NCBI GenBank assembly: GCA_010093605.1 | Contig: MU004181.1 | Span: 2,262,215 to 2,326,214, forward strand | Source of the DNA: Lophium mytilinum | Taxonomy: Eukaryota > Ascomycota > Dothideomycetes > Mytilinidiales > Mytilinidiaceae | DNA length: 64,000 nt | Reading direction: 5' to 3' | Shown: piece by piece, positions 23,478 through 33,714 of the stretch | Position numbering within the stretch: position 1 is the stretch's first letter | Layout: each line of letters begins with the position of its first letter | Translations under genes and position numbers: made by a program | The notes under the pieces: model-generated | The model's database searches: none | What the model was told of the DNA's origin: nothing | What the model saw: the letters and a program-made list of their open reading frames with translations, nothing else

Positions 23478-25236
23478 ATGCGATGCCTCAGCGCCGTCCT
23501 CGTCGAACATTGACACCGAAACGACAATTCAGCAGTTGGTTTTGCTTGAGAACGAGAAACGACTATGATGAAGACGGTGTTGGTGTTGGCTTCCAGCTAC
23601 GATGGGCATTGGGCAGACATCAACAGCAGCTGGGACGTGTGAGCATTGAGGGATGCCACAGCTGACGACGAAAGACGATTATGAATTGGGGGCGGTATAC
23701 AGTCTGGCGGGTATGCCGGTTTCCTGGATTTGATGAGTGAGGGGGTGAACGAAGTGGGATCGTCCAAAGCATTGAACGAATGAGTCGTGAAATGAGAAAA
23801 GCTCGGTTTCCCAGTCCTATCCACGGTTCATAGAGGAGCGTATGCTTGTGCTTTTGATGCGTGGGATTGCTTGACACAAGGGCTAGCTTCGTCTGCGTTG
23901 TTCCTCGATTTTGGTTCCCTATTTCCTCCGTCTGGTGTAGTCGTATTGCAAGAACCGATCGAATATCTTCTAGCCTATACTTCTTGACGCTCCAGACAAT
24001 CTTGCGTACCAAACTTTCTAAAAAATGATGAGAGAAGGCAGCCAACAGTGATGCACAAGAAATAAGGGTCTAGTCTTGCTATCTATATCCCGCTTATGTA
24101 CATACTGCTGATATAGCAGTCTATTCGCGTTCACATGTCTAGAACTCAGTGTCTCTTCCACCCCTATCACCAATTTGAAGCAGTGTGCGCACTACCCAGC
24201 ACCAAGACCGCCGCGTGCATGAACTATATGGGCATTCGCCGACATTCGCCGGGGTTAGAGCGGTGAAGGTGTGCTGAAGCTGGCGCCCCACCATGTACGA
24301 GGACGCCCGCTATCCCCACGCGGCACCGGACACCCGAAGTACGACTTCTAGAGACTTCGGGGAAGGATATGGAAATGAGGAATGCAATATGGTGCAGGGC
24401 TCTACTTTCGCATATTGACAATGTAGGGGGGGGGAGGATGTGAGGTCTTCTAAAAACTCAACACCCCGCTCTGAGATATGCCTAGGAAAGGCTGCGATCT
24501 ACGAATGTGTGTGAGTATTCTGATGATAGTAGCCATGGCAGTTGGAAATCTTACTCTCTTCGGAAACAAGCTGTTAACCACCTCGTATGGCTGTCACGGG
24601 ATTCAACCATAGGACTCACCTGCCACGGGAACTCTCTCCCAACGCTGGCAAATGCCACCGCCAGATCTCGGCTGCATCGATGGCACCTTCAGCACACACT
24701 CCTCGGGAGCCAGCAAGCGTGTGGAGGCTGATGAGCTGGCGCACGCCACTGCAGGCTGGAGCAACAGCGGCCGAAATCACGTCAGCCGTACACCGCGACT
24801 TTCACCCACCGCACACCATCCAGAATTGAGGGGAACCAGCCTACTGGCGCCGCGTCTGGCACAAGCTTTTTGGCTGAGGGCAGGGGCTTAAATGCCTGTA
24901 CCCAGCTGTACATATGAGTGAGAGGGTTCGCGCACACCAGAGGTGCACTCCCTCCACGACACTGGCGATTCCCAAGCCATTACACCACACTAGCAGGAAG
25001 CGGCAAACCCTCAGCCTGGCCTTCTGTATAAGCTTTCTTCGTCGTGTTGTCTCTCAGCCGCGAATCTTCTAGCCGAGTCGCCGCATCTTACAAAAAGCCG
25101 AGCTGTTTCCCTATTCTTTGATTTACCCATAGTCACCACCTTTGTCTCTCTCGCTACTATTCACTGTCCTGGGCGGCACTTCGGGGAAGATATAGTACAT
25201 AGTCTGCTGTGTTGATGCCTTTGCTCACCCGCTGCC
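23478..25236. other. Intergenic region, 1.76 kb
   Basis: 3' flank of POM33 and promoter of the cyclin-like gene. Checked for tRNA boxes and long frames without success. The last 200 bp are pyrimidine-rich. There is a short G run near 24427. Confidence 0.5.
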
Positions 25237-26178
25237 ATGAACTCGCCAGCCTTGTCCGACATCTCGCTCAGCGATGACGCTCTCGATGCGTACTTTGCGA
25301 CTTCATACGTCCCGCCGTCTATGTGGCCCACGCCGCCGCCTGCCACGCCCGAGATGGGTGGATGTCTTGCCAAAAGCATGGAAGGGGTCGTGGAGGATTC
25401 GTTCACGTGTCCGGTTACCGGGGAAGACTTGCTCGGTAAGTATTAGTCCTTTTCTTCCTTCGATTGAGAGATTACTATGCCGATGTATGGATGTGGCTAA
25501 CAATACTCCCTTATAGGCCCAGCAACTCACCTCACCAACCTCATCCCCCCAAATGCCTGCCAAAATCGGCCCTCGGCCCCTCGCATCGCCCATTACCTCT
25601 CTCGCAGCGCTCTTCCGATCGAGCTCATCGCTTTTGCAGCCTGCATGCTCGACGACCTAACCTCCCGCTTCGCCGCTACCTGGTTGAACGCATGCCATGA
25701 CATCGACAACCCGGCTCCCACTTCTTCTCTCACGGGCACTCCTTTCCCACCAACCCTCCGTAGGTCTCGCCAACCTATCCCCGTGGACCCTGAACTCATC
25801 GTGCTCGCGGCACTATCAATCACCAACTCGTATCACCAGGACCACTCCTTCTCGAAAGAATTCTGGACTACCGTCGTGGCTGAGAGGCAGTTCTCGGTAC
25901 GCCAGCTGAACGTGACTATCTCGGCTATGCTGGCGGATTTGAACTATCGACTGGAAGTGTTTACGCCGGAGAGGGTTAAGGAGGCGTTGGAGTATATGAG
26001 GAATGCCAGCAGGACCGTTGCTCGGGGAAAGGGATTAGAGGAGAAGGAGCTAGTAAATGAGACACAAGGACTTGATATGGGGCTCAAAATGAGGAGAGAA
26101 AGGCCGGCGCTCAAGGTCCCGATCGCAAGGACTTCAATTTGGATGAACGGACAGTGTACGCCAGAACCGAGCCCATGA
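25237..26178 (+). CDS. Cyclin-box-like protein, function unknown
   Basis: Two exons (25237-25435, 25517-26178) give 286 residues. Residues about 65-235 resemble a fungal cyclin N-terminal fold: helices with RIAHYLSRSALPIELIAFAACMLDD, then a second block ELIVLAALSITNSYHQDHSFSKEFW, then VRQLNVTISAMLADLNYRL. The last is the position where Pcl/Pho80-type cyclins have an L-N-x-L-E-x-x-F-L-x-x-L-N-Y-x-L pattern. A cyclin-dependent-kinase partner role is therefore plausible but not shown. The first 65 residues are Asp/Ser/Pro-rich and carry possible SP/TP phosphorylation sites. The 81-nt intron has a perfect GTAAGT donor and a TTATAG acceptor, and it restores the frame. Confidence 0.75.
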
Positions 26179-27480
26179 TATTCAGAAATGATGAGCGAAG
26201 AGAAAAGTTTTGTCGACGAAGTGAAATGAGGACCTGGGAACGGGGCTGGGGCTGGTCTACACATGACCGCAGAGCTTTTAGGCTTTCTGTGGATGTTGAC
26301 AGCGGAGCAGACATTTCGATCTCTCCTAGGTCGTTAGGGAGTTACTGGTGGATCTAATTTTTCTGCCTCTTGCCATTCACTGGAGGGCTGATAGCGCTTG
26401 GAGTTTTTGGGCAATACCCTTGTTCTGGCTTTACGGAGCTTCATGGCTAGATATGTTACTTCTTCTCCAACATTGGGAACTGATCACTTCTTGAGTATGT
26501 CTTCAACTTTTCGTGTGCCTTGTTGAATTTGTGTCGCTAGCTTTGCATAAACAATAACCTAGGCGATGGTGGATACAAAGGAATGATAAATAGCTATCTT
26601 ATCTCTCAACGAAGGAAGCGAAGGCGGACATATAGTCGTACGATGTTGAACCTTTTGCCACTGCTAAGGGTTCTAGTCCTATGGGCGGAGTGGCCGGAGA
26701 GTTTTTGGTGGAGTGATGTTTACCAGATTAGCAGGTAGTGGAGCACACGGGATGAGGCAAATGATAGCCAAGTTTCGTGATAGCTCGACGCTGGACCGCG
26801 ATCGGCACACTAGGGGCCGCTGGAGGCTCAATTGGCTGGAACGGCAGAAGAAGCTGGGTTTCTAGCCTTTGTCATCGTCTTGGTGATATCAGAGAGTTAC
26901 CCGTGGCTGTGGAACAGACCTTCGTCTTCAAGCATCCATTGGGCACCTGAAGCCAGATGGCACGATTCGTTGCTTAGCCAAGGTTGTGTTAAGGCCCCCA
27001 AGGGCGGCGTAGGGCAGATGCGAAGACGGACGGGCCGGAAGCGGTCTCATCGCAAAGGTGTGAATGCGATGCACGATGATGAAGGCAAAGGTTTCCCCAG
27101 GCGCTAAAGCTGCTACCCCACTCCATGTCGCGGAGCGTGGGCACGTTGCTATGCACCCGCTGAACGAATGATATGACGCTGTCTGTCCCCCGGACCGCCC
27201 TCCCTGCCTCGCATACACGCATACTGATACAGAAGAAGCGCTGCCCCCTCCTCACCTGTCTGCCTTGATTAGCCCGATCTCACCGCGTTGACCCTCGCCC
27301 CTCCGCCGTTGTCACAAGCTCCGAGTGCCCCACCATCTGTGCTCAAGCACCTAGCTCTCAGTCCACCGCAACAAAACACCACCTCCAGCTCTCCCCCGTC
27401 AGATCTTCTTTCTTCGCTCTCTCTTCTTGCCCTCTCTGAAGCCCCTCCAAGCCAATTGACCCCTCACCACATCATCCGCC
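26179..27480. other. Intergenic region, promoter of glycogen phosphorylase
   Basis: The last 180 bp before the ATG are strongly pyrimidine-rich with repeated CTCT tracts, a usual feature of highly expressed fungal genes. No gene seen. Confidence 0.55.
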
Positions 27481-30400
27481 ATGGCAGCTCCAGCCAAATC
27501 TGCCCGCGAGCGGCGCCCCTCGACGAGTGCTCCTCTGAGCGACCTCCAGGGGCCCGTGGGACCTACCTTCTCGCGCCCCAAGCACAAGCGCACCGTCACT
27601 GGCTTTGGCCCGGGTGAGATCAAGAGCGTTGAGGCGAGCATCCCAGAGCCGCAGCGTGCCGCCTGGAAGAAGTTTACCCCGAAGCCTTTTGAGACTGCTG
27701 AGGAGTTCAATGTATGTTGATGTCCATGAGCTATCGGCGGTGAGAAGATGGCTAATATGGCTGTAGGCGGAAGCTGTGAGGCACATTGAGACCACTTTGG
27801 CGAGGAGCATGTACAATTGCGATGAAGGGTAACTTCTCCCGATTTTGTTCACTCTACACTGTCTTCACTTTCGCAGGGTCAGATTGTTTGAGAAATACCG
27901 GTGGATGGGCTACGACACTACTAAAGTTGTAGTTGAGGTCTTTCTTGAGGCTAATTTCTCACATAGTGCTGCATACGCCGGAACTGCTCTGGCGTTTCGA
28001 GACCGCTTGGTCCTTGACTGGAACAAGACCCAGCAGGCCCAGACCTTCACCGACCAGAAGCGCGTATACTGTAGGAACAATGGACTACTCCTATAATTTG
28101 AGTAATTGCTAACCTAAACGCAGATCTCTCACTCGAGTTCCTGATGGGTCGAGCTCTGGACAATGCTATGCTCAACATCGGCAAGAAGGATGTGGCCGTC
28201 AGTGAGTGATATCGCGCGCAAAATGTAGATGCGGAGGCTAACAACTATGTCCAGAGGGTCTCAGCGACCTTGGTTTCCGTATGGAGGACATCATCAGCCA
28301 AGAGCACGATGCCGCACTTGGAAACGGAGGTCTCGGTCGTCTCGCCGCCTGCTTCCTGGACAGTATGGCCTCATTGAACTACCCAGCTTGGGGCTACGGG
28401 CTACGGTACAGATACGGTATCTTCAAGCAGGAGATCATTGACGGATATCAGGTTGAGGTACCAGATTACTGGTTGGACTTCAACCCCTGGGAGTTTGCCA
28501 GACATGACATTACTGTCGATGTGCAGTTCTATGGCCATGTTTCGAAATACCAGTACGCGCGATACAACCAACTTCCGAAAACTGGAGATATAGAAGCTAA
28601 CTACTCAGGGATGACGATGGCAAGAACGTCTCTGTCTGGGAGGGCGGAGAGATTGTCCAGGCATGTGCATACGATGTACCTAGTAAGTTCTCCCCAAAGC
28701 TTGCGATTGGCTGTTATTGACTGTGTTAGTCGCTGGATACGGCACATCGACTGTAAACAACCTCCGACTTTGGGGCAGCAAGGCAGCGAGTGGCGAGTTT
28801 GACTTCCAGAAGTTCAACTCGGGAGAGTACGAGAGCTCTGTGGCGGACCAACAGCGTGCTGAGACAATCTCGGCGGTCTTGTACCCCAATGACAAGTAAG
28901 GTTATTGTATACCACCGAAAATTGACTGTACTAATTTACGCCTAGTCTCGAGCGTGGAAAGGAGCTCCGTCTAAAGCAACAGTACTTCTGGTGTGCCGCA
29001 TCTCTATTTGATATTGTTCGCAGATTCAAGAAGACCCAGCGACCGTGGAAAGATTTCCCCAACCAGGTTGCTATCCAGCTGAACGACACCCATCCAACGA
29101 TGGCAATTCCAGAGCTTCAGCGAATTCTCATTGATCAGGAAGGTCTTGATTGGGACGAGGCGTGGAGCAGTAAGTGATCCATTACTAATGTGAACGAATA
29201 AGTTCTAACGCTCCAACAGTTGTGTCCAAGACGTTTGGATACACAAATCACACCGTCCTACCAGAGGCCCTCGAGAAGTGGTCGGTGCCGCTTTTCCAGC
29301 ACCTACTGCCCCGGCATCTTCAGATCATCTACGACATCAACTTAAACTTCCTTCAATTCGTTGAGCGGAACTTCCCCAAGGAACGCGATATTCTCAACCG
29401 CGTGTCCATAATTGAGGAGTCCAACCCAAAGATGGTCCGCATGGCCTACCTTGCCGTCATTGGCTCGCACAAGGTTAATGGTGTTGCTGAGCTTCACTCC
29501 GATCTCATCAAGACCACCATTTTCAAAGACTTTGTCAAGATCTACGGACCCGATAAGTTCACCAACGTCACGAACGGAATCACTCCCCGTCGGTGGTTGC
29601 ACCAGGCCAACCCAAGACTCTCGGAGCTCATTGCTTCCAAGCTTGGAGGCTACGACTTCCTGAAAGACTTGACTCTCCTTCACAAGCTCGAGGCGTACGT
29701 CGACGACAAGGACTTCCGAAAGGAGTTTCAAGAAATCAAGTATGCTAATAAGGTGCGACTCGCCAAGTACATCAAGGACACTTTAGGCGTCAGCGTCAAT
29801 CCTTCCGCTCTCTTCGATGTTCAAGTCAAGCGTATCCACGAGTACAAGCGACAACAGCTGAACATCTTCGGTGTTATCCACCGGTACCTTGCGATCAAAG
29901 CAATGTCGCCAGAAGAGAAGAAGAAGCTAGCTCCTCGCGTCTCTATCTTCGGCGGCAAGGCAGCTCCTGGATACTGGATGGCTAAGACTGTCATCCATCT
30001 CGTCAACCAGGTCGGCAAAGTTGTCAACAATGACAAGGACGTTGGCGATCTGCTCAAGGTTATCTATCTCGAGGACTACAATGTCAGCAAGGCCGAGATT
30101 ATCTGCCCAGCTTCGGACATTAGCGAGCATATCTCGACTGCTGGTACTGAGGCCAGTGGTACCAGCAACATGAAGTTCGTCATCAACGGTGGTTTGATCA
30201 TCGGTACCTGCGATGGTGCTAACGTAAGCTCCCTCCTTTTCGCCCTTCACTTTCAGAGCTAACAGAACATGTGTAGATCGAGATTACCCGCGAAATCGGC
30301 GAGAACAACATCTTCCTCTTCGGCAACCTAGCAGAAGACGTCGAGGAGCTCCGCCACTCGCACATGTACGGCACCTACACGCTTGACCCATCTCTCGCCG

Positions 30401-30690
30401 CGGTCTTCGACTCCATCCAATCCGGCACGTTCGGCGACGCGGGCTCATTCTCTGCGCTTGTCAACGGCATCGTCGACCATGGCGACTACTATCTCGTCTC
30501 CGACGACTTTGCGAGCTACTGCAAGACGCAAGAGTTGATTGACGAGGCCTACCGCAACCAGGATGAATGGCTCACTAAGGCCATTACGTCTGTAGCGCGC
30601 ATGGGCTTCTTCAGTAGTGACAGGTGTATCGACGAGTATGCAGAGATGATATGGAACACGGAGCCTTTGGTGCCCTCAAAAGACGAGTAG
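27481..30690 (+). CDS. GPH1: Glycogen phosphorylase
   Basis: Ten exons: 27481-27711, 27767-27828, 27967-28070, 28124-28201, 28255-28552, 28609-28682, 28730-28895, 28946-29169, 29220-30223, 30277-30690. They give 884 residues, the size of yeast Gph1. The enzyme releases glucose-1-phosphate from glycogen in the cytosol. Diagnostic segments are [30 protein letters not shown], the active-site [25 protein letters not shown], and [15 protein letters not shown] with the pyridoxal-phosphate lysine at about residue 731. The N-terminal 50 residues are Ser/Thr-rich and basic, the area used for regulatory phosphorylation in yeast. All joints keep frame. The third exon has two alternative acceptor choices (see the site at 27829-27966). 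Confidence 0.95.
27829..27966 (+). other. Compound intron of glycogen phosphorylase with nested splice signals
   Basis: The donor at 27829 can use the acceptor at 27966 (138 nt; matches the family sequence) or a pyrimidine-tract acceptor at 27876. The second choice adds 27877-27966 as 30 in-frame codons with no stop. A further donor at 27901 would leave a 24-nt micro-exon, also in frame. The 3' acceptor has a GCTAAT branch-like site just upstream. Confidence 0.5.
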
Positions 30691-31180
30691 AATAGATGGT
30701 TTCTGCTGCGTTTTAACGAGGTAGTCACCATTAGAATGGCAGTTTTTGGTATCGGGGATGATATTCTTGATGAGACGGTCATGACTTGATGGTAGAATTT
30801 GCTGTTTCTCTTCTTCACTGTTCCTAATTTTGATACGACTCTCTTCTTCTCCTCTTTGCTCAGCTGCTGTTTTCCCTATAGAAACGTCGTAGATAGTGGG
30901 CTCACTTGATGCTCATCTAGCGTCTTCATAAAAGCGTGTTTCAATGAAAATTGTGCACGCAGGGGCATTCGTTAGCAATTAAAGGGAAAGAATAGATTCC
31001 TTTGAAACAAACTTGCGCATGGGTATGACTACGTGCGCTATGCTCTCCACGCCTGACTCCATAATAAAACAGAACCATAGTATACACACCTGTAGTCTAC
31101 TACCGAACAATCAAACTGCCCACTGCGTGGTCCGGCTCCTCCTCCTCCCACCTCCCCTCTCAGCCCCTGTAGTCTAACAC
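30691..31180. other. Convergent intergenic region (glycogen phosphorylase / YIPF-like)
   Basis: 3' flanks only. No gene or repeat seen. Confidence 0.6.
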
Positions 31181-32252
31181 TCACGCCCTAAACAGCATCC
31201 GAATCAACCTAAGCTTATCATCATCATCCCCATCATGCTTATCCTCATGCTTCTCCCCCTTCTTAAACGGACTTCCCGCCGCAAAGAACAAAAACTTGAT
31301 CGTCACGGCCAGCGCCGCATGCAGCACGATCACCACGACCAACAATATCTTCGACGTGCGCACATCCGTCGCCGAGAGCACGGGATACAGATTCCGGAAG
31401 AGGAAGAGCGCGCTAACCCCGAACCCGATGCCCACAAACACGTAATTCAAGACTGTAAGGCACCCCCTCGTTAGCAAAAAAACCCCTTGATCCAACCTAC
31501 GCGATCTTATCACAGGGGAAGGGGAACCACTCACTCGACACCGGACTCCAACTAACCAACGCCACAGGTATCCACACCAAGTTCGCATACCCATACAGCG
31601 CCACACACTCGAGCAAATTCGCGCTCTCGCTCCCAAACCACTTCAGCGTGCCCCACAGCCCCACCGGCACCACAAACGTGTACCCGTAAATCAAACCCGC
31701 GGCGCCCGACAGCAGTGTGAAGTCGTACGCGAAGTGCTCCGCGCCGCGGTGCGCGAGGTATTGGCTAATCGTGCCCGTGAGGAACAGGATCACGATGACG
31801 GTCGTCGCGATCCAGAAGGGCCCGTACAGGTCCGGGTTGCCGTCGAGCACGTCGAGGAAGTTGGCGCGCGGGTATAGGGCGGCCGTGCATCGGCGCAGCA
31901 GGTCGGAGGTGTCGACGTCGAAGAATTGAGAGTAGAAGGAGAGGCTCCATAGGTAGCGTTTGGAGGAGGTGGAGCTGGGGCCGCTGCCGCCGCGGAGGGT
32001 GGTGGAGTCGGGGGCGATTTTGGTGCGGGAGGGTTGGTCTTCGAAGTCTGGGGTTGGGATTAGTAGTGGATTTGGGGGAGGGGAGAGAGGGGTGGTACTG
32101 GAGGAGTGGAACTCGAGGTCTTCTTGGAGGTCTGTGTGGCCTAGGTCGCCCTGAGGGACGCTGTTAGCTCTTGATGATGGGAGGATGGGGTTGCGGGGAA
32201 TACGTACTTCTTGGTCGACGTCTACGACGACGTCGTAGCCACGGTTTGCCAT
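31181..32252 (-). CDS. Yip1-domain Golgi membrane protein, YIPF1/2-Yip5 type
   Basis: Three exons, 32252-32208, 32150-31535 and 31452-31181, give 310 residues. The N-terminal about 130 residues are hydrophilic and cytosolic. The conserved NPDLYGPFWI segment then leads into five hydrophobic helices, which is the Yip1-domain layout. The DLYGPFWI form is that of the YIPF1/YIPF2 branch, to which yeast Yip5 belongs. These proteins bind Rab GTPases and act in Golgi trafficking. The C-terminal tail is Lys/Asp/His-rich. For intron 1 the CCTCAG acceptor was chosen over an earlier CAG because the CTAAC branch lies just upstream of it and the frame is kept. It shares a 432-bp divergent promoter with the pyroglutamyl peptidase gene. 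Confidence 0.88.
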
Positions 32253-32684
32253 AGTAAGTAAGCTGAGGTGTGGTGGTTTGGATATGCGGACAGCAAGGTT
32301 GCTGCAACGTTCGCTCAGTTCCGTAGAGCTTCGGATCGGAGAAACAGGGTCCGACATGCACGTGACCATTACACGTGACATTGATTAATGATATGTCTTA
32401 TTCGGCTATATTGAAGCATATTTAGTGCATTAATGAGATACAGAAGTGATAGGTTATAGTCAAAGGCTCGGTATACATTGCGCTGCGAATTGAAAGCGAC
32501 AATTAAGACACTCTTAGCTATAGCGCTGCATCCCGCATATGCACCTTGCAATACGCTGACACTAAGACCATGGTCCATTCCTGAATCTACCTCGAAATTA
32601 TGAGTCATGGAATGATGTTAAAACAGCTAATAGGGCCTCTAGTATTTGATACCAAATCCTTAGCAAACCACTGTTACTTTCATC
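32253..32684. other. Divergent intergenic region (YIPF-like / pyroglutamyl peptidase)
   Basis: Short shared promoter, AT-richer in 32370-32480. No gene seen. Confidence 0.6.
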
Positions 32685-33394
32685 ATGCCTCCAACTACCT
32701 CTAGCGATGAAGTCAAGGTCATGGTCACCGGGTTTGGAGTCGGTCAATCCACCAAAGACCCCGAATTCTCGACTAACAATCCCATCCCTGGCAAAGCGCA
32801 ACCAAAAACCCCTCCTGGGAAATCTGCAAACTCCTACCATCTAACATAGCCTCCCGCATCCGTCTCCTCGTTCACCCGGAGGCACTCAAAGTCTCCTACG
32901 CCACTATACTCCCCATTGTGCCCAAGCTCCTCGCCGAGTACAACCCTGACATTGTGGTGCACATCGGTCTCGCGGTCGGCCAACCGTACTACTCCCTCGA
33001 AAAGTCCGCGCCAAAGAGCGGCTACCACCAAAACCCCGATGTCACGCGACGCGTCTTCACGAAAGCTGAGACGAAGAAAGCCTGGGGGAAGCTACCCGAG
33101 ACGCTGAGTTCGACTATTGATCTGGACGCCGTGGGGCCGAAGTGGATTGCCGGCGTGAAGATAGGAAAGTTTGGCGCTGATGTGCGGGTGACGGATGATG
33201 TTGGGGAGTTTACGTGTGGGTTTGTGTATTTCGCTACACTGGCAGAGATGTCGAAGAAAGCGGGAGAGCGGCCGGTTGTGTTTCTGCATGTGCCGGAGAT
33301 GGAGTCGGAGACGGAGTTCCAGACGGGCGCTGGGGTGGTTGTGGAGTGTATTAAGACGTTGGTTGAGGTTTGGGAGGAGGTACGGGGCTCGTAG
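32685..33394 (+). CDS. Pyroglutamyl-peptidase I-like cysteine peptidase, 5' end uncertain
   Basis: Family C15 removes N-terminal pyroglutamate from peptides. The catalytic set is visible: Glu in the YYSLEK segment, Cys in GEFTCGFVYF and His in FLHVPEM, together with the NPSWEI motif near the N-terminus. The first frame from ATG 32685 reads VKVMVTGFG, the expected first strand, but then must change frame to reach NPSWEI. A 65-nt intron with a CTAAC branch and acceptor at 32796 fits the downstream frame, but the only in-phase donor is a weak GTTTGG at 32732. Using it removes the usual Phe-Gly-Pro-Phe loop and gives 214 residues. The stronger-looking GT sites give the wrong frame. Either an unusual donor is used or the gene carries an indel. 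The downstream exon 32797-33394 is solid. Confidence 0.75.
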
Positions 33395-33714
33395 CGCTAT
33401 GATAAGGAAACGGGAAGAATAGACAGGAAAGTTGAAATGCTGCATGTCTATGATGAATGGAAATAACTGGTGGAGTTTCAATAACATCACACAAAATGCG
33501 AGAGATCATAATACGCATGCTCTACCAAGGCTCCTAAAGAGAATAAATATTGACAAACACGTATATAACTCCAGACAATGGATCCTCCGCGAATCAGTGA
33601 GCATCATCCAGTAAAGCACTGGATGTCTCATCCCCTGAGATTCAGCTCTCGAAGCGACCCAAACAGCGTCAAGACGAAACAAGAGGACTGATAATGGAGT
33701 ACCTAAATACATGC
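33395..33714. other. Convergent intergenic region
   Basis: 3' flanks of the peptidase genes. Nothing else seen. Confidence 0.6.

Noticed and set aside
27845-28096. Separate small gene inside glycogen phosphorylase
   Set aside because: The frame is the in-frame read-through of the compound intron plus exon 3, not an independent gene.
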